A DNA stretch of 64,000 nucleotides from Eutreptiella sp. 'Long Island Sound 2002' (Eukaryota; Euglenozoa; Euglenophyceae; Eutreptiales; Eutreptiaceae), in contig OZ038383.1 in the NCBI GenBank assembly GCA_964036045.1, positions 10,308,430 to 10,372,429 on the forward strand. The letters are read 5' to 3'. The notes under the pieces were generated by a model that did not search any database, had not been told where the DNA came from, and saw nothing but the letters and a program-made list of their open reading frames with translations. Within the stretch, counting starts at the first letter, position 1; each line of letters opens with the position of its first letter. This document shows, piece after piece, positions 51,568-61,139 of the stretch. The translations under genes and the position numbers were made by a program.

Positions 51568-54069
51568 TCAGAATTCCGCGGGACGGGTCACCTCGAACCC
51601 CTTGTTCCGCAATTTGCGGGCCATCCTCATGAAACGGCTCCTCTTCTGAGCGTTGCCGTCATCACCACCTTCATGCTCACGCTTGGCTCCTTGTTCTTGC
51701 TGGGCCTGCGTCTGTGAGCGTGTGGTAGGTCCAGACTGCCCTCCAGAGGGCTCGGAGTTTCCCCCTGGATTCGGGTTGGGGTTGCCTCCGTTCTTGTCCT
51801 TGTTCTTGTTGTCGGGCTGGCGGTTAGCGCCTCCTCCTCGTCCACCTTGACCCTTGTCTTGTCCACCTTGGCCACGTCCTTTAGACTTGCCCTTGCCGGA
51901 CTCGTTGCCTTTGGCCTTGCGTCCACCTTTGCCTGAGCCTTTGCCAGGATCTTCCCCCTTAAGCTTCGCCGACAGGCGTTGCTTATGGTAGCACTCATCC
52001 TCGTAGTGCTTCCGCTTACCGCAGAATGCACACGTGATGGTGCAGCGGTAATGATCCGGCAGCTTCGCTTTGGCCCCGGTGTTCTTCTCCTGCTGCTTCC
52101 CCTGGACGACGAAGCAGTCTCGCTGCTCGCAGTCAGAGGCGTGCTGCAGGTGGCCCTGCTCATCTCTGGCATCACACCAGAATAGCTCCTTCACATTCTC
52201 CATGGTACGGGCGTGGGCGTGTTTGGGGGTAGTCCCCTGCCCAGGTCGGGACCCTTGGTACCCTTTGCCTCCAGAACCTCCACCACCAGGACGGTAGTTG
52301 TTCAGGTGCTGGTCCCTCTCCTTCTCCAGCGCCATCTCCAGGAGCAGCACGCATAGATCCTCGTAGTGGAGGGATCTAGCCTTGCGCTCAGCCGTCAGAC
52401 GGCACTCGTCCCATAGCTCTCCAGGGAGCTTGGCCACCAACCAGAATAGCAGGTCGTCGCTGCTGTAGGAGCCGGGCGTCAGTCGTCCAGCCCAGTGATC
52501 CAGATCAGCCAACAGCTCGGATACCCTGCCAGGCTTGGGGTTGTTGGGCAGCACGGGTAGGTTCTGGATCTGGAACCTGATGGAGAGGTTGGTTTCGTAG
52601 GTTGGGTACTGCCTCTCCAGGCCAACCAACACATCGGCAAAGGTGGCGGAGTTAGTCACGATCTGCCTGACCTGCTTCTCCAGGTACTTCGTCTTGCAGC
52701 ACTGCAGGAGCAGATCGCACTTCACTCGCCCACTCGCGTGGGTTTGGCCGGTCAGTCGTAGGAACCGGCCGAAATTCTCAGCGAACTCGCTGAGGTCCTT
52801 GCCTGTGAACTCAGGCAGGTTCACCACGATCTCGGAGGTGGCTATAGCCTTCGCCTCCTGAGCTCGGCGTCCTTCAGGGCGTCGGGTCTTCTTCTTCTTC
52901 TTCTTCTTCTTCTTACCCTTTGGATCCTCGGGGTCCTCCGGGTCATCGTCCTCCGAGGGCGAAGAAGAATCCATCGACGGCGGCTCGTCGTCGGAGGGTT
53001 CTCCGCCTAGATCACTGGAGCCATAAGGCTCCACGTCCACCATTGCCCTTAGGGCTGTCAGCCCCAGCCGGTCCAGCTCGGCCCTCGTCGAGTTCGTCAC
53101 GTGGCTGTAGGGCGGCTGGGCCGTTCTCGGCACGAAGGGACTTCTCGGAATAGCTGCAGGCGTTGGCATCGGTCTGCTCCTCAGGCTCCCCAGGGTATTT
53201 GTCAACCCTGCCGTCAGGTGGTTAGCCTGTACTCGGTGGGGTGACATTCCCACCGAGATAGGTGACGTTTGGGGCGGGATCATCAGGGGCTCCAGCTTCT
53301 CACGGATCTCTTGAGTGAGGTCGCCCACAATTTTTGAAGTGGCTCCTCGGAGCACCTCGTTGATCTCCGACCGCGTCAGGGACCTGTTGGAGGATCTTCC
53401 CGATCCTCTACTCCTGCCTCCTAGAGACTCTGGTCCTCTCCTCAACCCACTCAAGGGTGCATACCCAGGTGCATACCCAGGAGCATACCCGGGAACATCC
53501 ATATAGGTTCCAGTGGCGTGGAGTGGATGGGGATAGTCAGCCGCATACCATGGCGGCGCAGAGCTGGAAGCCACCGGCTCACTGGCAGTAGTTGCCTCAT
53601 GGAGCGCAGTGGTAGGTGGGCCCATACCATAGGCGGGGTAGGGAGGCATGCCAGTAAAGCCTGTGCCCTCTGCCATAGGCGGGTTGGTTGTGGAAGTGGA
53701 TGTTGCGGTGGCTGGGAGTGTGGTGGTTATGGGAGAGGGTGATGCATGGAGGCCCGAAGCGCTTGGTGCGCCTTCGAAGGTAGGGATACTCGTCAGGTCT
53801 TGCCCTTGTTCCTCTCCTTCGTCTGCTTCTCCTCCAGCATCTTTCTCGCTCTCGTTCTCTCTCTTCCTCTTCACAGGCTGAGGCTGAGAGACCACTTCCT
53901 CGACCGACAGGGCCCCGAAGGCCGTCTGGAGTCCATCCAGGGAGTCCTCCGCCGTATCCACTGGCCCACGTAAGGGCTCCGCCGAAGGTACAGCGCCAGG
54001 TGCCGGCCTTGCCGGTGCCTCAGGCGCTGGCGCTGTCTTCACGTCGGCGTCCACCTTTCCTGGATCCAT
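51568..54069 (-). CDS. gag: Element A Gag
   Basis: The ATG at 54069 (AAGATGGATCC) opens 833 codons. The first ~380 residues are Pro/Ala/Ser-rich and poorly ordered, with a short acidic run (about 370-385) and a Lys run coded by a (CTT)n microsatellite on the plus strand (52888-52914). The capsid-like core is about residues 410-580 (VVNLPEFTGKDLSEFAENF, then the YPTYETNLSIRFQ region). A standard CCHC knuckle, C-x2-C-x4-H-x4-C (CAFCGKRKHYEDEC), lies near 52010-52050. The tail is Gly/Lys/Asn-rich and basic, suited to RNA binding. The stop TGA (51570-51568) is followed by CGG in the same frame as the protease. Confidence 0.88.
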   Translation of the reverse strand: MDPGKVDADVKTAPAPEAPARPAPGAVPSAEPLRGPVDTAEDSLDGLQTAFGALSVEEVVSQPQPVKRKRENESEKDAGGEADEGEEQGQDLTSIPTFEGAPSASGLHASPSPITTTLPATATSTSTTNPPMAEGTGFTGMPPYPAYGMGPPTTALHEATTASEPVASSSAPPWYAADYPHPLHATGTYMDVPGYAPGYAPGYAPLSGLRRGPESLGGRSRGSGRSSNRSLTRSEINEVLRGATSKIVGDLTQEIREKLEPLMIPPQTSPISVGMSPHRVQANHLTAGLTNTLGSLRSRPMPTPAAIPRSPFVPRTAQPPYSHVTNSTRAELDRLGLTALRAMVDVEPYGSSDLGGEPSDDEPPSMDSSSPSEDDDPEDPEDPKGKKKKKKKKKTRRPEGRRAQEAKAIATSEIVVNLPEFTGKDLSEFAENFGRFLRLTGQTHASGRVKCDLLLQCCKTKYLEKQVRQIVTNSATFADVLVGLERQYPTYETNLSIRFQIQNLPVLPNNPKPGRVSELLADLDHWAGRLTPGSYSSDDLLFWLVAKLPGELWDECRLTAERKARSLHYEDLCVLLLEMALEKERDQHLNNYRPGGGGSGGKGYQGSRPGQGTTPKHAHARTMENVKELFWCDARDEQGHLQHASDCEQRDCFVVQGKQQEKNTGAKAKLPDHYRCTITCAFCGKRKHYEDECYHKQRLSAKLKGEDPGKGSGKGGRKAKGNESGKGKSKGRGQGGQDKGQGGRGGGANRQPDNKNKDKNGGNPNPNPGGNSEPSGGQSGPTTRSQTQAQQEQGAKREHEGGDDGNAQKRSRFMRMARKLRNKGFEVTRPAEF

Positions 54070-54169
54070 CTTCTTTCACCCTTCAGCTTATATTTGCCCG
54101 TACTCGGCGCACTGGATGTACGGCACGGGGTTGCTGCCGGTGCGCAGAGACAGGCTGCCTCTTGCTACC
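54070..54169 (-). other. Element A leader with primer binding site candidate
   Basis: A 100-bp leader between 5' LTR and gag. In element sense it starts GGTAGCAAGAGGCAGCC right after the LTR's final T, giving TGGTAGCAAGAGG, a plausible tRNA 3'-end complement. The candidate site of the split Gypsy element (42227) also starts TGGTAGC. Confidence 0.5.
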
Positions 54170-54966
54170 AGAAAAGTTTATAGTGTTTTCAGCACTGTGT
54201 TTTTGCTTCTCCTGCTGCTTGCTGTTGCTGTAGGGTGTCCTGCTGTTTGTTTTGGGAGATGAAAAGCTTTTGTTAGTTGAAATACAGTAAAGCCAAGTCA
54301 ATCCAGGATAACCCAGGCCAGAAGTGTGCAAGGAGAAGAGAATCAGGATCAAAGCATGAAGGGCTGCAGTGTAGACAGTGAAAGATGATTGGATCTTCAC
54401 AGAAACTGCAACTCAGGTCACAAATGAATGCATATTCACAAAGATAGCTGAAATGCTTTTGGAAAAGAGTTAGAAAACTGCCCCAGGATCACTCTCTCTC
54501 CATTGTGCCATCTCAGGAGATGTGCACTCTTTGTTTTGGGTCCCATATGTGCTGAGGTGGCATGGTATGTGGCGATGAGGTCACTGCCATGTCACATGGG
54601 ATCTTCCTACTTAGCTAGGCTGACCAGGAATTGAACCCAGGACCTCTCAAAAAGAGGTGCCCAGCCCCCTAGGGTGCATACCACTAGGATAGCTAAGAAT
54701 TCATGGAAAAACATAGATAAATTCATAGGCTCTACTTTAGGTATGTCAGTGCTCAGTCAACTCAGGAAAAGATGAATAGCTTCACATTGAAAGGGGATTA
54801 AGGGGTCCACTCCATATCCTGATGGGGTGTTTGGTTCCATAGGTCAAAATGTGTTATCACCACTTTTGGTTGGACCAATACTAAGATAAAAATGCATGGA
54901 TGCTCAGTGCATCTCTAATACAACTAGAGTATGCCTCAAAGCAATGGAAAAGCACTTTTTCTTACT
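54170..54966 (-). repeat. Element A 5' LTR (797 bp)
   Basis: Same ends and length as 43593-44389, with about nine substitutions. Followed on the plus strand by TTCCG (54967-54971) and then by the resumed Gypsy gag frame. Confidence 0.9.
54610..54697 (-). ncRNA. tRNA-like module inside the element A LTR (copy 2)
   Basis: Identical in all features to the module at 44033-44120: closing stem CTTAGCTA/TAGCTAAG, A-box-like TATCCTAGTGG, loop TTTTTGA, B-box-like GGTTCAATTCC. Confidence 0.5.
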
Positions 54967-54971
54967 TTCCG

Positions 54972-55364
54972 CCAACTTCGACTTCTACAACGGTTCCTTC
55001 CAGTCCCATGCCAACACCGCACGTCAACCCCATGGCGACCCCAGCAGCAGCCCCCATGGCTTCGACTGTGCCAAAGCCAATGAATGTCTATACCATTGCT
55101 AAGCTCCGAGAAGAACTACATGCCTACATTGGTGAACGTCGAAATGAACGGTTCGGACGCCAAGATGGTGGAGAAACTAGGCGCTGCTACAATTGTGGCG
55201 AACAAGGCCACTTGGCCCGCAACTGCCCAAAGAATCGACAGCCATCTCGAGGACGAGAACGTCGAGAATCAAGATCAGGCGGGCCACGAAGAGATCTGAG
55301 TCGACACAGTAAAGGACGGTTTCCATCCCTCTCGAAGAGCAAAGAACGGCCCACAATGGCCTAG
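54972..55364 (+). CDS. gag: Gag of the split Gypsy element, C-terminal part with zinc knuckle
   Basis: Resumes the frame interrupted at 43592 with no loss of phase. A Pro/Thr/Ser/Ala-rich linker leads to a CCHC knuckle CYNCGEQGHLARNC (about 55186-55227; C-x2-C-x4-H-x4-C), then an Arg/Ser-rich basic tail; stop TAG at 55362-55364. The knuckle is the nucleic-acid binding part of Gag. The last 65 nt overlap the pol frame, which is one base ahead (+1). Confidence 0.85.
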   Translation, partial: PTSTSTTVPSSPMPTPHVNPMATPAAAPMASTVPKPMNVYTIAKLREELHAYIGERRNERFGRQDGGETRRCYNCGEQGHLARNCPKNRQPSRGRERRESRSGGPRRDLSRHSKGRFPSLSKSKERPTMA

Positions 55365-55791
55365 GAAGCATCTTCAAAGACCTGGTGGTGGACGTCTTCG
55401 AGAAGAGCTGAACACCACCATCAGTACCAGTAAACCCGAAAAGAATTCGACACTTGGGGGTGTCAACGTCGAAGGAACCAAACCTGAGCATGCGTCTCTG
55501 TTCACGGTTCAACGGCGCATTTGCGCACGTCATGATGACTCCTTTGACTCCAGCGTGGAATTGTTAGTCGACTGTGGGGCGACCAGTGACTTCATGTCAT
55601 TGCAGACCGCAAAGAGGGCGCGACTTCCCCTCTACAAACTGACAAACCCTGGACAGGTCTTAACAGCCGGAGGTGTCCAAGTCGAAGTGCGGTACTACAC
55701 GAGACCCTATGTTCGAGTTGGAGAACTCGTATTTCGACATCACTTTAAAGTCTCGGAGATTCTGCCGGATGTGGTACTTGGACTACCATGA
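55300..55791 (+). pseudogene. pol: Pol of the split Gypsy element, protease only, truncated
   Basis: The frame is open from 55300, overlapping the end of gag in the +1 frame, and no ATG begins it; a +1 (or -2) frameshift during translation would normally join it to Gag. The retropepsin site is VDCGATSDFM (Cys in place of Thr in D-T-G), followed by the ILG-type segment DVVLGLP. TGA at 55789-55791 ends the frame right there. No RT, RNase H or integrase follows, so the rest of this element was lost or rearranged. Confidence 0.75.
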
Positions 55792-56400
55792 GAAAGATGT
55801 CCCTGATTAGTGCCCTAGAGGTAGGTAGGTAGGTATCTTCAGGAGCTCGGGATGCCTCCTTTGACATTGCAGGAAGAAGGTCTTACCAAGGGGACGTCCT
55901 GTCCCTCCCACTGCCCTATGTCAGGTGCCTCTTGAGCCGCCTCCGCATGTGCTTGGGAAGGCATTGTCGCGGCCACCCGGTCCATGTGTCCCAGGTGGGA
56001 GGGCTCCCCACATGTGTCCATGGGTAGGGCCACATGCCCCCTCCTTTGGGCGGCAGCTCTGGGGGCTGCCCAGCCGTCTGGAGTATCTCTGACCACAATG
56101 GGTATTGCTCCCGCTAGTCTACGGTACGACCGCCGCACCCTTGTGGCTTGAGTTGCGGGGCCACTCTGCTTGGCAGGCGACCCCCTCCTGGACTGTGTAC
56201 CGGCTCGCCTGTCACCGGTTGCTTCCATGGCTCCGGGTGACGTTTGCCATGGTCCCGAATGCAGCCTGGTCGGGCTCGGACCAGTGGCCTTGGAGTACCG
56301 CTCCTGCCACTGGCCCGGTGGGTCGGCTGGGTCGCCCCAGTGCGTCCGACCCATGGGGTGTTGGTTCTTTCCTGTCCCTCGGCCGCCCTACGTGTGTGCA
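55792..56400. other. GC-rich region without a recognised gene
   Basis: Starts with (GTAG)n (about 55818-55834). A 171-codon minus frame (55839-56354) has no family motif and GC-rich composition, so I do not call it. Confidence 0.4.
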
Positions 56401-56895
56401 GTGTCCTGGGCCGCTTGGCTCCTGTTCACCGGTGTGCCCGCTCGGTGTGTTGTGTTGCGTGTGCGGTGTCCTGGGCCACTTGGCTCCTGTTCACCGGTGT
56501 GCTCGCTCGGTGTGTTGTGTTGCGTGTGCGGTGTCCTGGGCCACTTGGCTCCCGTTCTCCGGTGCGTCCGCTGGGTGTGTTGTGTTGCGTGTGAGGTGTC
56601 CCGGGCCACTTGGCTCCTGTTCACCGGTGCGCCCGCTTGGTGTGTTGCTTTGCGTGTGCGGTGTCCTGGGCCACTTGGCTCCTGTTCACCGGTGTGCCCG
56701 CTCGGTGTGTTGTGTTGCGTGTGCGGTGTCCTGGGCCACTTGGCTCCTGTTCACCGGTGTGCCCGATCGGTGTGTTGTGTTGCGTGTGCGGTGTCCTGGG
56801 CCACTTGGCTCCTGTTCAGCGGTGCGCTCGCTTGGTGTGTTGCTTTGCGTGCGCGGTGTCCCGGGCCTCTTGGCTCTTGTTCACCGGTGTGCCAG
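56401..56895. repeat. 65-bp minisatellite, eight units
   Basis: GTGTCCYGGGCC starts at 56401, 56466, 56531, 56596, 56661, 56726, 56791 and 56856, an exact 65-bp period. Units differ by few substitutions. There is no stop codon in any plus frame. Because 65 is not a multiple of 3, each frame passes through all three readings, giving overlapping 160-350 codon frames with a 65-residue period. A T10/G11 run follows at about 56897-56917. Confidence 0.9.
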
Positions 56896-57149
56896 GTTTT
56901 TTTTTTGGGGGGGGGGGCGGCTGGGGTGCGGCGTTTTTGGTGCTGTGCGTGGGTGTGGGTGTGTGCCGGTGCCGGTGCTGGTGTGGGCGTGGGTGTCGTG
57001 GGGGACGGGGGTCGGGTGGCTGTCGCGCTCTGGGTTCCCTGCGTGTGCGCCGGCCCCCAGGCCTCCGGTTTCCAGGGCGCCGGTCCGGGGGGTGCTGACG
57101 GCGGGTGGTTGGCGGCTGTGGTGGCGTGGTGCTTGCGTGGGTGGTGCCT
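56896..57149. other. T/G run and GC-rich spacer
   Basis: Homopolymer T then G, followed by GGTG-rich low-complexity DNA. Nothing functional seen. Confidence 0.5.
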
Positions 57150-57833
57150 AGATACTTTGATGAAATCCCGCAGGTTTTGTAGTTGAAAACCCAAACCAAA
57201 GCAGCAAGTAGAGCAAGAACAGGATGTGGATCGAATCAATGAATAGTTTTGAAATCCAGTGTATCACAGAAGGGCTGCAGATAGACAAAGCAGGTATAAA
57301 CACAAAGATTCAATCACAATTGGATAATAGAAAAGATTTTATATGAAAACTGGACTGACTCTGGCCTCCAAGATAGCATCAGGCACTTCATGTGCACGCT
57401 TTTGGGTGAAATGGTGCTGGTTAGGAATGTGGAGCATAGATGTCAGGCCAACACAGAAAATGACTTGGCCAAGCAACTGAATTCAGAAACAGTTAAACAG
57501 TAGAACCACAATAAGTGGTAGAAACAATTGAGTATGGGGGTCTTGGGGTGGGAGACCACTAGGCTTAACCTCCAAGGCCTAAAGCATGAAATGCCTATTT
57601 TATTTCGGTATATCCTCCATGAAGGAAGGTACCTCCGCTCAGTTGAGTGGTAGGGGTGAACTTCGTGGGGGGGCTAGGGTTACTACCCTAGTTACTTTGA
57701 GAAAGTGTACTTTAGGCTTCAAAAGAGAGATAAAAATACTTAAGTTAGTCTTAGCATCAACAAAAGGGTTTTAAGGGGGGCTTGGCCTGGATCAAGCCCT
57801 CCAAGAAAGACATGGCTGTGACTTTTTCTTACT
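57150..57833 (-). repeat. Element B 3' LTR (probable limits)
   Basis: The right end CTTTTTCTTACT followed by CCCCCC is the same as at the element A 3' LTR (44378-44395). Internal similarity is patchy (GAAGGGCTGCAG in both). The left end is chosen by resemblance to A only. Confidence 0.5.
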
Positions 57834-58069
57834 CCCCCCTGGAGTACTAGTTAGCTAAGCTAGTAGGACCAAGGAAAAAGGCTCAAAAATTCCCAAAATT
57901 ACCTCAGAAAATGCATCAAACTTACCAAAAACATCCTCATCAGTTCATAGAAGCCTATCACACTGTAGGTACCCTCAAAAAAACAGTGTAATGTACCGTG
58001 AATGATGTCCCTTCGATGGGGCATTCCTCAAAAGTCGCCGGCGTGCGACGAAAACTTTTGGTAAAATTT

Positions 58070-58140
58070 TGGGGGTAGTGGGGTTCGAACCCAGGACTCC
58101 CTCCCTAGAGCACATGTGCTTGCCCACTAGGGTACAGTCG
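58070..58140 (-). ncRNA. tRNA-like module in element B
   Basis: On the minus strand, A-box-like TACCCTAGTGGGC (58122-58134) and canonical B box GGTTCGAACCCC (58079-58090) with T-stem TGGG/CCCA, about 32 bases between the boxes. No matching acceptor stem seen. A and B boxes resemble those in the element A LTR module (TAYCCTAGTGG; GTCCTGGGTTC), although here the module lies outside the LTR. Confidence 0.5.
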
Positions 58141-59531
58141 ACCGCTCTGATGCGGACGGCGATCGCTGTATAAACAGCGTTTCAGTAAACGTCCCGACCA
58201 AGGGCCAAGGCGGAGCAATACTCCCAACGGAGGACACAAATCTCCAGGAGCTGAAAAAAATAGAAAATGTAACCAACAGGGAGTGATTCCTGCGGTTTAG
58301 CGAAAGTGGTAGCGATTTAACAAGTCAAATCGCTAAAAATTGACGAAATCACACGAGAAATCGTCATTTTTACACCAAACTCAAAGTCGCAGACAAGCGC
58401 AAAGGAAGCGGACTTCAAAAACAAGGCTGCGCAAGCGTAAACGGCTTTTGAAAAAGAAGGTATGAGCCGTAGTTTTTAAAGTTCTAAAGGGAATTTTTGC
58501 ACAGTTGCATCAAAAATTTTATAAAGTTTAGAGAAAAGTATTCAAACTCAACCCACACCACAGAGCAGGTGGACAACCCACCTCTCAGGTATGCTTGTGT
58601 CATCTCACACGCATGCATTGCGTTCGTGTTGGTTGCTTCATTAAAACGTTAGGGTTGTCAATGCTGTGTTCGTTGGGGGTTCGGGCGCTCATCTCCTTTG
58701 CTCTGCACAGGTTAAAACAGGAATGAAAGGTATGCGATGCGAATGGAGCGCGCAGCGCGCACGTAGGGTTAGAATATGCGCTGTGCTCGCGATGCATGTG
58801 CCTAATTGAGGCATTCACACGCTGTGACGCTTTCCCTGTACCCCAATTCATCCTCAATTGTTCTCTCTTCACAGGTAAGAAAAGAAAGTGTTTGCTCGTG
58901 TGTAGCCGTAGCGTTAAAGTAGGGTTGCTTAAAACGCTTAGGCTTGTTTATAACTCGCAATAGGGTTGTTTTGCGTTCGCTTCACTTCGGCATTCACACG
59001 ATGCATGGTGAGTAAGGTAGGTTAGCCCAGGAGGAGCTCACCTCCTGGTTGAGTCAGTGGTTATGGTTCCGCCTCCCTTCCCTGCATGCGTGCACACGAT
59101 GCATTAAAGGGATTTGACAGTAGGCCACGCGAAATGCGCACGGTAAACCTTGTTTAGGTTACCCAGGGGCTCCTCGGTACGTTCTTTAAGAGAACCGGAG
59201 GAGTCTCTTAACGCTTGCTTGCTTGACAGGGGTTGTTTGAGGACAGTGTATTATAGGTCACACTGAGAAGCGTATAATACGTGGAGTGTGGCTTGGTTCC
59301 TCAGCCGCAAACACCCCTTCATTGGCCTTTGCTTTACAGGTGGGAGAGGTTCAGGGTGATTGGTGCACGCAGCAGCTGCCTTCGGCGGCTATCCCATTTT
59401 TCTGCCCGAGCTAAACAGGGGCGCTGATCACACAATCAATTGACTGCGCCTCAGCCAGGAGTGGCGTGGGCAGTTCAACTCCATCGTCATCCGCGCTGTG
59501 CACGCAACAAGAGCACCCCTTCCCTCCAAGC

Positions 59532-59567
59532 CCTAGCAGGGAAACGTGTTGTGACGTCCCTGTTAGG
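59532..59567 (+). ncRNA. Conserved hairpin 1, element B copy
   Basis: CCTAGCAGGGA-AA-CGT and ACG-TCCCTGTTAGG around the loop GTTGTG. The same fold as 46017-46054, with one base pair fewer and a C-G to T-A exchange. Confidence 0.6.
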
Positions 59568-59916
59568 CCACAGTTGCTTAGCAGCGCTGTGTTCTCTTGT
59601 CTTCTTCACAGGAGGGTCATTAGGACCCGAGACTTCATTGACAGCAACACCAAGTAGCGTGTGTAGGGGTTAGGGTCAGCAGGCCTGGCAGGAGTTGAGT
59701 GCAGGTGATGAGTGCTCACCCTGCCTTCGAAGGCCGGTGCTGGCGTTAGTGAGTGTAGTGTAGTGGTGTCTCCTGTCCCGCGTGCTTTTCCACGTGGGCA
59801 GGCGAGTGCGTTAGCTTTTGGCCCTTAACAAAATTGGGCGTTTTGTATGCCCTTAGCACAGTTGGCCACCCCTCCCCTCTAGTAGGTAGGGATTTTGCCA
59901 TCTTCCCCCAAGGATA

Positions 59917-59941
59917 GGCGCCAACACAGAAATTGGGCGCC
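59917..59941 (+). ncRNA. Conserved hairpin 2, element B copy
   Basis: GGCGCC and GGCGCC enclose AACACAGAAATTG; see 46448-46472 for the partner with a T-A outer pair. Confidence 0.55.
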
Positions 59942-60563
59942 ATAGGAGTGGTAATAGTACCTGATTAGGACCTTCGGTCCGACGTCAGCGAAGCCCGGTC
60001 TCCGGGAGCCACGCCGGGGAGAGAAGTGAGACACACACAGACATACGTAGCACACATAGGGGTATGGTAAACCCTGTAAGGAAGGGTCGAACCCCATGGG
60101 TCTGGACCAGTCAAGGGTCCTAACTGTGGGCTCTCTTGTCCCCAAGGAGGGAAGACACACCTTGCCTCATAACACCTTGCTTTTCATTCCCCCCTGGTGT
60201 AGTAAGCCACCGTTCTTCGTTGGCTCCCCAAGGTCATTACATCAGGGCAGTCCCCATGCAACACATGGTCAACAAGGCATACACTCGCTGGGTGGCTGCA
60301 ATCCTGATAAGCGGCCACCTGGCCCACGCTGGAAACCATAGGCATGGGTTTGCAGGGCACAGACAGGGTCAGTGCAGTGCTCAGTAAGCAGTAGTCTGTG
60401 AAAAACAAATGGCCTTCGGCCAGGGAGTGGTTGTCACGGGGGGCTAACGGTCCTGTCCTGCGATGCAATGCGGGGCAACTGTGACAACTGCTCTTACACC
60501 CATACACAGGCACGTCTGCAGAATAGTGCTCACTGCACCTGTCAGTAGACTGACACAGGGAAA

Positions 60564-61107
60564 TTAGTTTCGCTTTTTACGCTGGGACACAGTCTCAGCA
60601 CGGGTTAGGAGCTGCCCCTCGTTGTTCTCATCGAGGTAGGTGCGGAAGATGGGGTTGATACTCCCGTCTGGTTGTATGAAGGCTGACATAGGTTCCCAGG
60701 TCGCCTCAGATAACCCATAGCCATCCCACAGGGTTAGGAATTTCCAGCCCTTTTTTATACTCGTGGCGAGCAATACCTGCAACCACGTAGTAACCATCGA
60801 CTGCCATCTCATCGGCAGTCATCTCTTCGAGTTCGTCTGCCTCCTCTGGACTGGCAGCGTTCTCTAGGTCTATACGCTCGACCTCACTGTCGCTGAGGCG
60901 CCACTCATCCCAAGACAAATCGTCAGGGGAGTGATAGTGCCTCAACTGTTTAGGTGCACACAGCAGTTCACCACCTAGACGTTGACTGCACCTGACATGG
61001 ATCCTAGATCCATCTATCCTGATGATACGATAGGGTCCAAAATAAGGGTCCTGTAGGCAGTTACGTGGCCATCCGTCGGCTGAGTTCACGGTCACGAATG
61101 TGTCTCA
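60564..61107 (-). pseudogene. pol: Element B pol remnant: integrase C-terminus and chromodomain, frameshifted
   Basis: Two overlapping frames (61095 down to 60706, and 60812 down to 60564) match the end of element A pol in order: DPYFGPYRI, HVRCSQRLGGELLCAP, ENAASPEEADELEEMTADEMA, then KFLTLWDGYGLSEATWEPMSAF and a tail ending QRKKRN. The switch lies at an A6 run (plus T6 at 60751-60756), where one base too many separates the frames. Upstream, TGA at 61107-61105 and loss of similarity mark the truncation. It encodes no catalytic residue. Confidence 0.8.
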
Positions 61108-61139
61108 GGTTAGTCCCAGCCTAGTTAGCCAGAGACTAC

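Larger units (their letters stand above)
43593..54966 (-). mobile_element. Element A: 11.4-kb minus-strand chromovirus inserted in a Gypsy gag
   Basis: 797-bp LTRs (43593-44389 and 54170-54966) are bounded by 5-bp duplications TTCCG. In element orientation the LTR runs AGTAAG...TTTTCT, not TG...CA. The polypurine tract AAGGGGGG (44390-44397) abuts the 3' LTR, and a primer-site candidate TGGTAGCAAGAGG abuts the 5' LTR, which confirms these unusual ends. Order: 5' LTR, gag, protease, RT, RNase H, integrase, chromodomain, 2.25-kb non-coding region, 3' LTR. By eye the LTRs differ at about 9 positions, roughly 1.1%. The pol is disabled by an internal TGA and a frameshift, so this copy is non-autonomous at present. 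Confidence 0.9.
57841..60563 (-). other. Element B non-coding 3' region
   Basis: 2.7 kb without a gene. About 59000-60030 is conserved with 45450-46640 of element A, with the same landmarks in the same order: splice-like GGTGAGTAAGG (59007), GCGCACGGTAAACCTTG (59136), GTATTATA...TATAATAC (about 59248-59281), CTTTACAG (59339), hairpin 1, TTCACAGGAGGGTCA (59603), hairpin 2. The rest (58150-58990, 60030-60560) shows nothing recognisable. Confidence 0.55.
57150..61107 (-). mobile_element. Element B: 5'-truncated relative of element A
   Basis: In minus orientation: end of pol with chromodomain (60564-61107), long non-coding region conserved in part with element A, polypurine tract (GGGGGG, 57834-57839), and an LTR ending at 57833 with the same AGTAAGAAAAAGT start as element A. 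The left LTR limit near 57150 (AGATACTTTG, compare AGAAAAGTTT in A) is inferred. Upstream of the chromodomain region, similarity to A ends at about 61107, so gag, protease, RT and most of integrase are missing. No target duplication can be tested. Confidence 0.7.

Noticed and set aside
56105-57186. 348- and 338-codon frames with repeated VRCPGPLGSCS-type peptides
   Set aside because: Product of the 65-bp minisatellite, open in all plus frames; the flanking parts have no conserved domain.
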